Part shown: positions 1-7,770 of the stretch, in pieces
Layout: every line of letters starts with the position of its first letter
How positions within the stretch are numbered: position 1 is the stretch's first letter
NCBI GenBank assembly: GCA_038207565.1
Contig: JBBQZQ010000008.1
Location: forward strand, 39,958 to 103,957
Reading direction: 5' to 3'
Source: JALZAI01 sp038207565
GTDB lineage: Bacteria > Actinomycetota > Actinomycetes > Mycobacteriales > Jatrophihabitantaceae
DNA: 64,000 nt
Made by a program: the position numbers and the translations under genes
The notes under the pieces: generated by a model
Told to the model about the DNA's origin: nothing
Seen by the model: only the letters and a program-made list of their open reading frames with translations
Database searches by the model: none

Positions 1-1082
1 GACGGCGCGTCGAGCACCGCGAGATCCGCGCGTGCCCCCACCCGCACGACCCCGATGTCGTCGCGGCGCAGCGCTGCCGCACCGCCGGCGGTGGCCGCCC
101 ACAGCGCCTCGGCGGGCGTCATGCCCATCTCCCGCACCGCGAGCGCGATGACGAACGGTATCGACGAGCTTAAGCACGTGCCGGGGTTGCAGTCGGTGGC
201 CAGCGCGACCGTCACGCCGTCATCGAGCAGGCGTCGCGCGTCGGGATACGGCGAGCGGGTGGAGAATTCAACGCCGGGCAAGAGTGTCGCCACCGTGGTT
301 CCCCCGGCGAGGGCGTCCACATCGGCGTCGGTGAGATGCGTGCAGTGGTCGACGCTCGCTGCACCCAGTTCGACGGCGAGGCCGACACCCGGGCCTGGCG
401 CGAGCTGGTTACCGTGCACCCGCAGTCCGAGACCTGCCTCGGCGCCCGCACGCAGGATCGTCTCCGCCTCGTCGCGGTCGAAGGCGTGCGGGCTGGCCGG
501 CTCGCAGAACACGTCGATCCACCTCGCCAGCGGCGCACAGGCCCCGAGCATCTCACCGACGACCAGCCGAACGTAGTCGTCGCGGTCCGCACCGACCGGC
601 ACGACGTGCGCGCCGAGGAACGTCGTCTCTGTTGTCACCTCCTGCGCCAACCGCAGCGCACGCACCTCAGCGGCGACGCTCAGCCCGTAGCCACTTTTGA
701 TCTCGACGGTGGTCGTTCCCTGTGCCGCCATCTCGGCGACCCGAGCGCGCAGCAACTCCCGCAACTCCTCATCGGACGCAGCGCTCGTCGCGGCCACGGT
801 CGAGGCGATCCCACCGCCGTCGTAGCGCTCTCCCGCCATGCGCGCGGCGAACTCGCCACTGCGGTCACCGGCGAACACGAGGTGTGCATGGGAGTCGACG
901 AAGCCCGGCACGACGGCGCGTCCACGGACGTCATGCAGCACGTCAGCAGGCGGTGCGTCACGCGTCGCACCGACCCACACGATCACGCCGTCTTGCGCCA
1001 CGAGCGAGGCGGTGTTGAGAACACCTATCTCGGGGTTGTTCGTCGTCAGTTCGGCGATGCCGGTGACGAGTGCCGCTGTCAC
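1..1082 (-). CDS. hutI: Imidazolonepropionase, 3' end cut by window edge
   Basis: The product hydrolyses 4-imidazolone-5-propanoate to N-formimidoyl-L-glutamate, the third step of histidine degradation, in the cytoplasm. About 360 residues are inside the window and the C-terminus runs off the left edge. The amidohydrolase fold is visible: strand and HxH metal motif in GFVDSHAHLVFAGD (His65, His67), a later HGNQLAPG, and the metal-ligand aspartate in ALATDCNPGT. The GTG start at 1082-1080 overlaps the TGA of the preceding hutF (GTGA), so translation is probably coupled. No hutU or hutH lies on the other side in this window. Family assignment is firm. Confidence 0.95.
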   Translation of the reverse strand, partial: MTAALVTGIAELTTNNPEIGVLNTASLVAQDGVIVWVGATRDAPPADVLHDVRGRAVVPGFVDSHAHLVFAGDRSGEFAARMAGERYDGGGIASTVAATSAASDEELRELLRARVAEMAAQGTTTVEIKSGYGLSVAAEVRALRLAQEVTTETTFLGAHVVPVGADRDDYVRLVVGEMLGACAPLARWIDVFCEPASPHAFDRDEAETILRAGAEAGLGLRVHGNQLAPGPGVGLAVELGAASVDHCTHLTDADVDALAGGTTVATLLPGVEFSTRSPYPDARRLLDDGVTVALATDCNPGTCLSSSIPFVIALAVREMGMTPAEALWAATAGGAAALRRDDIGVVRVGARADLAVLDAP

Positions 1083-2392
1083 GCAATCTCCCACAACGGC
1101 TCGATGGCATTGCGCAGCATGGCGCCGACGTCGCCGAGAACGTGCTGCCCTGCACTGACCACTGTCCGCCCGTCCACCACGACAGTGTCGACGTCGGCCG
1201 CGGATGCTGCCAGCAGCACCTGAGCGGGATCGATGCCCGCGGTGCGCACGGTGTCCAGGCGAACCGCGACGAGGTCCGCGCGGGCGCCGACACTGAGCCG
1301 TCCCGCCTCCGGCCAGCCGATCGTGTCATGTGCGGTCAGGGCAGCGACCAGATCGCGCGGTTGCAGGTTGCCGCGCCGTTTCGTGAGCAGCCGCTGATCC
1401 ATCTCGAGTGCGCGAGCATCCTCCATCAGATCCACCACGGCATGCTGATCGCTGCCCAATGACAGCCGAACACCGGCGGCAATGAGTTGCGCTGCCGGAC
1501 CGATGCCGTCGGCGAGATCCCGCTCGGTGGTCGGGCAGAAGCATGCGGTGCTCGAGGAATCGCCGAGCAGCACGATGTCCTGACCGGTCAGGTGCGTCGC
1601 GTGCACCGCCGTCGTCATGACGCCGAGCGCACCGTGGTCGGCCAGGAGGCGCGTCGGGCTGCAGCCGTAATAGCTCTGGCACGCGTCGTTCTCGGCGGGC
1701 TGCTCGGAGACATGCGCGTGCAGTGGACGCCCTGCTGCGGCTGCGCTGACCTCCGCGATCGCTGATGCCGGCACTGCGCGCACGGAATGCAGTGCTGCAC
1801 CCACTCGGAGCCTTGCGGATTCCCGAAGCTGTGCGATGCGGTCAGCCCACGCATCGGCAGTCCCGTCCGAGAAGCGCAGCTGCGACTTGTCGAGCGGCAG
1901 GTGCCCGGTCGAGTCGAGACCGCCACTGAGGTAGCAGGCGTCGAGCAACGTCAGGCGGATTCCCGCGTCTGACGCTGCTTGCTGCAGTGCGTGCCCCATC
2001 TCGTTGGGATCGGCGTAACGACGCCCGCCGTTGCCGTGGTGCAGGTAGTGGAACTCGCCGACCGACGTCACACCGGCGAGGGCCATCTCCGCGTACGTCG
2101 CACGCGCGAGGGACAGATATGTGGACGGGTCGAGCTGTGCCGCGACGGTGTACATCCGTTCGCGCCAGGTCCAGAACGTCCCTCCCCCGTCGTGGGTGCG
2201 GCCACGCAACGCGCGATGAAAAGCGTGGCTGTGGCAGTTCGCGAATCCCGGCAGCGTGATGCCGGGCAACCGGGTTGCCCCCGTCGGATCGCCGCCCGCT
2301 GCAACGTGCGAGAACGTGTCGCCGTCCGCGACCAGCAGGACGTCACGACTGGGTCCGTCCGGCAACCAGGCGTACGGAGCGAACCACTTCAT
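1079..2392 (-). CDS. hutF: Formimidoylglutamate deiminase
   Basis: HutF removes ammonia from N-formimidoylglutamate to give N-formylglutamate, the five-step histidine route used by many actinobacteria and pseudomonads. The 437-residue product begins MKWFAPYAWLPDG and shows the amidohydrolase motif GFANCHSHAFHRALRG (His54, His56) and the C-terminal LGSDQHAVVDLMEDAR. The ATG at 2392-2390 was chosen because it overlaps the upstream TGA (ATGA) and starts the conserved part; the open frame extends further upstream only as read-through of the neighbour. It sits between an M20 amidohydrolase and hutI in one operon. HutF predicts a downstream N-formylglutamate hydrolase, and no classical HutG is seen here. 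Confidence 0.95.
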   Translation of the reverse strand: MKWFAPYAWLPDGPSRDVLLVADGDTFSHVAAGGDPTGATRLPGITLPGFANCHSHAFHRALRGRTHDGGGTFWTWRERMYTVAAQLDPSTYLSLARATYAEMALAGVTSVGEFHYLHHGNGGRRYADPNEMGHALQQAASDAGIRLTLLDACYLSGGLDSTGHLPLDKSQLRFSDGTADAWADRIAQLRESARLRVGAALHSVRAVPASAIAEVSAAAAGRPLHAHVSEQPAENDACQSYYGCSPTRLLADHGALGVMTTAVHATHLTGQDIVLLGDSSSTACFCPTTERDLADGIGPAAQLIAAGVRLSLGSDQHAVVDLMEDARALEMDQRLLTKRRGNLQPRDLVAALTAHDTIGWPEAGRLSVGARADLVAVRLDTVRTAGIDPAQVLLAASAADVDTVVVDGRTVVSAGQHVLGDVGAMLRNAIEPLWEIA

Positions 2393-3582
2393 CCGGCCAG
2401 CTCCGCCAGCACCGCCGCAAGCGCGCTGACACCGGACAGACAGTCCGCCGGTTCGGCGAATTCGGCCGGGGAGTGCGAGATCCCGGTCGGATTGCGGACG
2501 AACAGCATTGCGGTCGGAATCCCCGCGAGGGCAAGGATTCCGGCATCGTGTCCGGCACCTGTGGCGAGGACGGGTGCGTCGTCGAGCAGGGCCGCGAGTC
2601 GAGCCGCCAGCGCTGAGTCGAACGCGGTCACGTCGGTCCACGACTCCTCGTGCATCGTGCCTGCATGCTCGGCCGCGGCTGCGCTCACCTCCGCCACGAC
2701 AGCGCGCACGTGCTCGGATTCCGACCCGCGCGCGTCCAGCCATGCGGTCACCAGCGACGCGATCGCATTGACGCCGTTCGGCTCCACGCGCACCTTGCCG
2801 CACGTCGCCAGCGCATTGTGGCGAAGGGCCGCCGCACGTGCCGCCTGCACGACGCCGGCCAGAGCCAGCACGGGGTCGCGACGGTCCGCCAATCGGGTGG
2901 TGCCGGCATGATTGGCCTCCCCGGGAAGTTCGATGCGCCACCGGCCGTGCGGCCAGATTGCCGATGCGACGCCGACCGCACGACCCCTGTCGACCAACCC
3001 GCGCCCCTGTTCGACGTGCAGCTCGACGAACGTCGCGACCCGACGCAGCGTCTCGTCGTCCCGTCCGACGTTCTCGCTGTCGTGCCCGGCGCGGGTCATC
3101 GCCTCACCGAGCGTCACGCCTTCGGCGTCGCGCAGCGCCAGTGCTCGGGGCGCACCGACAGCACCAGTGAGCAGGCGCGAACCCAGGCAGGCGATGCCGA
3201 ACCGAGCGCCCTCCTCATCCGCGAAAGCCGCTACCCCTACCGGACGGGTGGGCGCCACACCGCGGGCCCGCAGCTCGTCGACGGCTGCGAACGCCGAGAC
3301 CACCCCGAGAGGTCCGTCGAACGCTCCTCCGTCGGGTACCGAGTCCAGATGGGAGCCGACTACCACGCCCGGCCCGACGGCGTCGGGCGATCCCCACCAG
3401 GCCCACTGGTTACCGGCTCTGTCTACGGTCAAATCCAGTCCGCGAGTGCCGGCCTCGGCGGCGAACCATTCACGCAACTCGGCGTCGGTCGAGGTCCACG
3501 CGAAGCGGCGGTATCCACCTGATTCGGCGGCACGGCCGACCGGCGCCAGGTCGTCCCACATCGAGGTGAAGGTCGCGGCCAC
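2389..3582 (-). CDS. M20-family amidohydrolase (annotated type: allantoate amidohydrolase)
   Basis: This 397-residue protein is an M20/M28-like dinuclear metal amidohydrolase of the allantoate amidohydrolase / N-carbamoyl-L-amino-acid hydrolase group. Visible metal and catalytic motifs are GSHLDSVPDGGAFDG (His78, Asp89), ADEEGARFG (Glu123/Glu124) and FVELHVEQG. The start is a GTG at 3582, first of the operon; an internal ATG (MWDDLAPVG) is possible. Its 3' end overlaps hutF by 4 bases. No other purine or ureide genes are nearby. I infer that it may hydrolyse N-formylglutamate, the HutF product, in place of HutG. That substrate is inference from context; the family assignment is secure. Confidence 0.85.
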   Translation of the reverse strand: MAATFTSMWDDLAPVGRAAESGGYRRFAWTSTDAELREWFAAEAGTRGLDLTVDRAGNQWAWWGSPDAVGPGVVVGSHLDSVPDGGAFDGPLGVVSAFAAVDELRARGVAPTRPVGVAAFADEEGARFGIACLGSRLLTGAVGAPRALALRDAEGVTLGEAMTRAGHDSENVGRDDETLRRVATFVELHVEQGRGLVDRGRAVGVASAIWPHGRWRIELPGEANHAGTTRLADRRDPVLALAGVVQAARAAALRHNALATCGKVRVEPNGVNAIASLVTAWLDARGSESEHVRAVVAEVSAAAAEHAGTMHEESWTDVTAFDSALAARLAALLDDAPVLATGAGHDAGILALAGIPTAMLFVRNPTGISHSPAEFAEPADCLSGVSALAAVLAELAG

Positions 3583-3638
3583 CCGTCCACTTCACACCCC
3601 GGCGCAGCGCAGCGCCATAACGACGCGCTGAGAACGAA

Positions 3639-3956
3639 TCAGTCCGCCTTCGGCAGACCCGCCGCAACCTCGTCGACGATCTCCGCGAGCTGTAGATCGA
3701 GCGCCGTCACGCCACCGGCGCTGTGCGTCGTGAGCGCAACATCCACCCACCGCCAGCGCAATGCCAATTCGGGATGATGGTCGAGTTCCTCACAGCGCGG
3801 GGCGAGCAAATTGATGAATTGGACGGCAGTGGTGAAGTCGGCGAATTCGATGGTGCGGTTGAGAGGTCCGGTGGTGGCGGACCAGTCGTCGTGCAGCGTG
3901 CGGATCCTGTCGCGCACTTGTTCCGGGGACAGCAACTCGGCAGCCATGCGCACCAC
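3639..3956 (-). CDS. Pterin-4a-carbinolamine dehydratase
   Basis: The 105-residue product belongs to the PCD/DCoH family, which dehydrates 4a-hydroxytetrahydropterin during regeneration of the pterin cofactor. The active-site signature is visible as ELDHHPELALRWRWV (His60, His61, Pro62) followed by TTHSAGGVT (His78). Length is typical. The GTG at 3956 has a GGGG five bases upstream; an ATG three codons in (3947) is an alternative. It is transcribed divergently from orn across 44 bases. No aromatic amino acid hydroxylase is seen nearby, so its partner enzyme is not evident. Confidence 0.9.
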   Translation of the reverse strand: MVRMAAELLSPEQVRDRIRTLHDDWSATTGPLNRTIEFADFTTAVQFINLLAPRCEELDHHPELALRWRWVDVALTTHSAGGVTALDLQLAEIVDEVAAGLPKAD

Positions 3957-4000
3957 GTTATCCCCGACGTATAGCGTGACGGCCGAGGAGGGGAAATCAC

Positions 4001-4621
4001 ATGAGCGAGCGTATTGATCGCCTGGTCTGGATCGACTGCGAGATGACCGGGCTCGAGTTGTCGCGCGACGCCCTCATCGAGGTTGCGGTCGTGGTCACCG
4101 AAGCAGACTTGACACCTGTGGACGGCGGCCTGGACGTGATCATCCATATCGCCGACGACGTGCTCGACACCATGGTGCCGTTCGTCCGGGACATGCACGC
4201 GTCCTCCGGGCTGACCGAGGCGGTCCGCGGCGCCACCACTACGCTGGGCCAGGCTGAGAAGCTGGCGCTCGACTACATCAAGAGCCACGTGCCCGAGCCG
4301 AAGTCGGCGCCGCTGTGCGGCAACTCGATCGGGACCGATCGGGGGTTCCTCGCCCGCGACATGCCCGCACTCGACGAACACCTGCATTACCGGATGATCG
4401 ACGTGTCCTCGATCAAAGAGCTGGCCAAGCGCTGGTACCCGAGGATCTACCAGGCCCAGCCGGCCAAGGGGCTCTCGCACCGCGCCCTCGCCGACATTCA
4501 GGAGAGCATCCAGGAACTCGCCTACTACCGTCGGACACTGTTCGTCGAGCCACCGGGGCCGACGCTCCCTCAGGCCAAGGCAATCGCCGCGGACGTCGTA
4601 GGTGCGCCCGCCAGCGGCTAG
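4001..4621 (+). CDS. orn: Oligoribonuclease
   Basis: Orn degrades 2-5 nt RNA and linearised cyclic dinucleotides to mononucleotides in the cytoplasm. The 206-residue protein carries all DEDDh exonuclease residues: WIDCEMTG (Asp12, Glu14), GNSIGTDRGFL (Asp113), and LSHRALADI (His160, Asp165). The ATG has a strong Shine-Dalgarno (GAGGAGGGG) nine bases upstream. tRNA-His follows 44 bases after the stop. This is a core gene with usual length and no oddities. Confidence 0.97.
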   Translation: MSERIDRLVWIDCEMTGLELSRDALIEVAVVVTEADLTPVDGGLDVIIHIADDVLDTMVPFVRDMHASSGLTEAVRGATTTLGQAEKLALDYIKSHVPEPKSAPLCGNSIGTDRGFLARDMPALDEHLHYRMIDVSSIKELAKRWYPRIYQAQPAKGLSHRALADIQESIQELAYYRRTLFVEPPGPTLPQAKAIAADVVGAPASG

Positions 4622-4665
4622 CGCACGTGTATAAACTGAGTCGGCTCGGCGTACGCGTCGGCATG

Positions 4666-4738
4666 GTGGGTGTAGCTCAGCTGGTAGAGCGCCGCGTTGT
4701 GGTCGCGGATGTCGCGGGTTCAAGTCCCGTCACTCACC
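4666..4738 (+). tRNA. tRNA-His (anticodon GTG)
   Basis: The acceptor stem GTGGGTG pairs with CACTCAC (one G-T pair). D-arm TAGCTCAGCTGGTAGAGC, anticodon loop TTGTGGT, and T-loop GGGTTCAAGTCCC are all present. Discriminator C73 faces the G at 4665, giving the G-1:C73 pair specific to histidine tRNA. CCA is encoded at 4739-4741. Confidence 0.97.
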
Positions 4739-4819
4739 CCAGGTGAGGTGCCTTGCGTGCCCCGGACGCCGGTATTCGCAGTTCGTCTTCGATCCTGAGC
4801 GCATCGCTTGATCTTCGCG

Positions 4820-5797
4820 TCACCCAGCAGGACGGCAATGCAGCGCGGCAACCTCGCCGCTGACGTGACACGCTCCGGCGCCGAACGGGACGACGACGGT
4901 GTTGCCGCGCCGGACGGTGAGCGAACCCCAGCCGCCGGTCAGCTCACCCGAGCCTCCCGTCACCACCAGTACGCCGAATCCATGCAGGTTCGCGCCCTCG
5001 GCGACGCGGGCGGCACTGAAAAACATGTCCGCGCCGGCGGGCAGGACCGAGTCCGCGTACCGCTCCCGTGACTGTCGAAGTGCCACCAGCTGGCCCTCGG
5101 TAAAGGCCCGACGATCAACGCAGGTGAGGGCGAGGTCCAAGGGCAGGCCGAGCGTGGCGTCGGCGGGCCCCAGCCCGAATCCGTCCCATTCGAGCAACAC
5201 CGAGAAGTCGGTCGGTTCCTGCACTTCCACCAGCAGGATGTTCTCGCCGATCGCATGCGGTACGCCGGCCGGACACAGGACGACATCTCCGGCCGAGACG
5301 GGCACGACATTCGTCGCGCCCAGCAGCGCGGGTACATCCTGTGTCGCCACCCACCCGGCGAGTTCCGCGCTCGAGACATCTCGAGCGAAACCGAGGTGGA
5401 CGGACGCGTCCGGAGCCGCGTCGAGAACAACCCATGCTTCGGTCTTGCCGTACGGGCTGACGAGATGCGACCGGGCGAACTGTCGTGACGGGTGCACGTG
5501 GACGGGGAGTCGTTGGCCGGCGTCGAGCAGCTTGACGAGCAACGCCGGGCTGGCGCCGTGACGTGCGACGTGCTCCGCACCGAGCCAGCCGACGGGGTCG
5601 GCGGCTATCGCGTCGAGCAGCAGCGTCCCGTCCGGCAAGGCCGTCAGACCGCTTGGTGCAGCACCGAAACGGGAGGTCGTCGAGGCGACCCAGTCCTCCG
5701 GCCGCAGCGCCAGTTCCTCCCCGCGGAAGTCGGCGAGCCGACCGGACCCGCGGTAGAACGTGCCCGGCTGGTTCGGCCCGACCACGATCGGCTGCAC
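4820..5797 (-). CDS. manA: Mannose-6-phosphate isomerase, class I
   Basis: ManA interconverts fructose-6-phosphate and mannose-6-phosphate, feeding GDP-mannose for glycoconjugates. The 325-residue product shows the zinc site of type I phosphomannose isomerases: LPVHVHPSR (His100, His102), GKTEAWVVLDA (Glu120), and PAGVPHAIGEN (His182). The start is GTG at 5797 with AGGAG eight bases upstream. It is somewhat shorter than the usual 390-420 residues, as in many actinobacterial paralogues. It is transcribed toward tRNA-His and lies downstream of the DUF6328/CDF pair with a 135-base gap. Confidence 0.9.
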   Translation of the reverse strand: MQPIVVGPNQPGTFYRGSGRLADFRGEELALRPEDWVASTTSRFGAAPSGLTALPDGTLLLDAIAADPVGWLGAEHVARHGASPALLVKLLDAGQRLPVHVHPSRQFARSHLVSPYGKTEAWVVLDAAPDASVHLGFARDVSSAELAGWVATQDVPALLGATNVVPVSAGDVVLCPAGVPHAIGENILLVEVQEPTDFSVLLEWDGFGLGPADATLGLPLDLALTCVDRRAFTEGQLVALRQSRERYADSVLPAGADMFFSAARVAEGANLHGFGVLVVTGGSGELTGGWGSLTVRRGNTVVVPFGAGACHVSGEVAALHCRPAG

Positions 5798-5932
5798 CCG
5801 TCACTCCTGATTCGGCTGAGGCGGGCAGACCTGGGATTCGGCCTGCCCGACGATCGTAGGACTGCTCAGAGATCGGGTACGCGTGCAGCAGCTTCTTTGC
5901 CGCCCAGTACAGGAACTCGGGCTGGGCCTCTT

Positions 5933-6487
5933 TCATGGCGAGGGTTTGCCGGCGCGGGCCGGCACGTGACAGCCGGCAACAACCCGCGCATGCAAGTGAT
6001 GGGTGTGGCGGGCACGTTCCCGCGCCGGGAGCAGGTACCAGATCGCGCCGATGATCACGCCGAGCATCCCCGTGATGATGATCGAGATGAGCAGCGTGGT
6101 GACGACGTCGAGAACGAAAAACACCGCAGCGAGCATGGCGACGGCAAGCAAGGCAAGACCGGCGCCCGCGAGGCGAGAGGTGAACTCGACGACCTCGTCC
6201 TTGAGGTGTTCGCGAAACAGCATCCGGTGCACGGCGACGGGCGCGATCAGCGTGATCGCCGTGCACGCCGCCGACACCAGGGTCACGACGTAGAGGACTC
6301 GCTGGTGCGCCTCCAACGCGCTGTAGCGCTGCGTGCAGGCGATGCCGAGGAAGAAAGCGAAAAGCACCTGCACGCCCGTCTGTGCCACGCGCAGATCTTG
6401 GAGAAGCTCGTTGTAGTTTCTGTCGAGACGCGCCGCCTCGGACTCATCGCGCTTGTAGTCGCCCTCGTCGTCGGATGCCACCACCAC
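5933..6487 (-). CDS. DUF6328 family membrane protein
   Basis: The 184-residue product has an acidic N-terminus (1-30) followed by four predicted membrane spans at about 36-52, 64-84, 107-126 and 128-151. The QTGVQVLFAFFLGIA segment in the first span and the HRMLFREHLKDEVV loop are characteristic of DUF6328. The molecular role is unknown. It starts eight bases after the stop of the CDF transporter gene and is almost certainly co-transcribed with it. The tail after residue 155 is arginine- and histidine-rich. Confidence 0.8.
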   Translation of the reverse strand: MVVASDDEGDYKRDESEAARLDRNYNELLQDLRVAQTGVQVLFAFFLGIACTQRYSALEAHQRVLYVVTLVSAACTAITLIAPVAVHRMLFREHLKDEVVEFTSRLAGAGLALLAVAMLAAVFFVLDVVTTLLISIIITGMLGVIIGAIWYLLPARERARHTHHLHARVVAGCHVPARAGKPSP

Positions 6488-6495
6488 ATCGTCCT

Positions 6496-7500
6496 CTACT
6501 CGTCGGCGAGCACGCGGCCGTACCGGGCGACGACCCTCTCCCGTACGTCCGGATTTGCGCTCGACACCGGTTGGATGAAGAACTCATCGATCTGCGGAAA
6601 CTTCTCTCGCAGGTCCTCGTCGATGCGCGCGCAGGCGTCCTCCATCTGTCCCGCGCTGACCTCGTCGGCGAAATCGGCTCGGACGCAGACGAGAACCTTG
6701 CCGGCTCCGGTGAGCATCGTCAGCAGGTCCACGACGTCCTCGATCTCCCGCTCCTCCTCAAGCCGCGTCTCGATCGCCCGGAGCAGGCGCGGGTCGGCCT
6801 GTTTGCCGATCAACAATTCCTGGCAGGCGTGCGCGAGGACGTAGGCGACGAACAGGAGCAAGCCGCCAATCAGGATCGAAGCGAAGCCATCCCATAGAGC
6901 GTTGCCGGTCAGCTGGTGCAGACCGACACCCGCTCCGGCGAGGGCCAGACCGATGAGGGCGGCCGCGTCCTCCATGGCGACGCTGTTGGTGGTCGGGTCC
7001 TCCGGCGCGCGGAAAAGGCTGACGATGGACCGACTCTGGCTGCGGGACTGCTGGCGGACCTTTCGCAGCGCCTGCAGGAAGGACGTCCCCTCGAGGATGA
7101 ACGCCAACGCGAGCACCGGGTAGTTGATCCAGAGCTCTTCGGTGGACTCGGGCGGGCCGAAGATCGTGTGCAGTCCTTGATAGATCGAGAATGCGGCACC
7201 GGACACGAAGATCGCGCCGGCGGCGAGCAGCGACCAGAAGTACCGTTCCTTGCCGTAACCGAACGGGTGCAATCTGTCGGCGGGGCGATCGGAACGGCGG
7301 AGCGCGACGAGCAGCAATACCTCGGTGGTGCAGTCACCGACCGAATGCGCGGCCTCCGACAGCAGGGCGCCGGAGCCGGAGATGAGCCCGGCGACCAGCT
7401 TCAACAGGCCGACGGCAAGATTGGCGGCGAGGGCGAGCAGTACCGTGAAGGTGCGACCAGCAGTGTCCTTCTTGTGGCCCGCGGGCTCCTCATCGCTCAC
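6496..7500 (-). CDS. Cation diffusion facilitator family transporter (ZnT9-like)
   Basis: The 334-residue product is a CDF protein: six membrane spans, then a cytoplasmic ferredoxin-like domain from about residue 245 (EEEREIEDVVDLLTML...). Span 2 keeps the metal motif HxxxD (LLSEAAHSVGD, His52/Asp56). In span 5 the usual second HxxxD is replaced by MEDAAALIG (Glu177-Asp178), the pattern of the SLC30A9-like branch. It presumably exports Zn, Mn or a related ion in exchange for protons, but the altered site makes the substrate uncertain. The start is GTG. It heads an operon with the DUF6328 gene. Confidence 0.88.
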   Translation of the reverse strand: MSDEEPAGHKKDTAGRTFTVLLALAANLAVGLLKLVAGLISGSGALLSEAAHSVGDCTTEVLLLVALRRSDRPADRLHPFGYGKERYFWSLLAAGAIFVSGAAFSIYQGLHTIFGPPESTEELWINYPVLALAFILEGTSFLQALRKVRQQSRSQSRSIVSLFRAPEDPTTNSVAMEDAAALIGLALAGAGVGLHQLTGNALWDGFASILIGGLLLFVAYVLAHACQELLIGKQADPRLLRAIETRLEEEREIEDVVDLLTMLTGAGKVLVCVRADFADEVSAGQMEDACARIDEDLREKFPQIDEFFIQPVSSANPDVRERVVARYGRVLADE

Positions 7501-7659
7501 GCAGACTGCTGTACCCGTCAGCCGCGAGCGCTATCAATGTGGTGTCTCGAAAGACACCGGAGCCGCTGAACCGGTCGGCTGCCGCCGGCGTCAGATCGAG
7601 TCATTGGTGCGTGCTAATGTCTGTGTTCGGCTCGCTTCGGTGCGTCGTACGTGCGCATT

Positions 7660-7732
<73 letters not shown>

Positions 7733-7770
7733 CTTTTCTACCCCCGTACTCGCAGGCCTCCAGCCACGCG

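Noticed and set aside
5776..5798. Fourth copy of the dispersed repeat (ACCACGATCGG at the manA start)
   Set aside because: Only 11 bases match, no second arm, and it encodes conserved manA residues.
5800..5940. Frame starting MKEAQPEFLYWAAKKLLHAYPISEQSYD between DUF6328 and manA genes
   Set aside because: The segment looks protein-like, but the frame runs on through manA without a stop of its own; not enough to call a gene.
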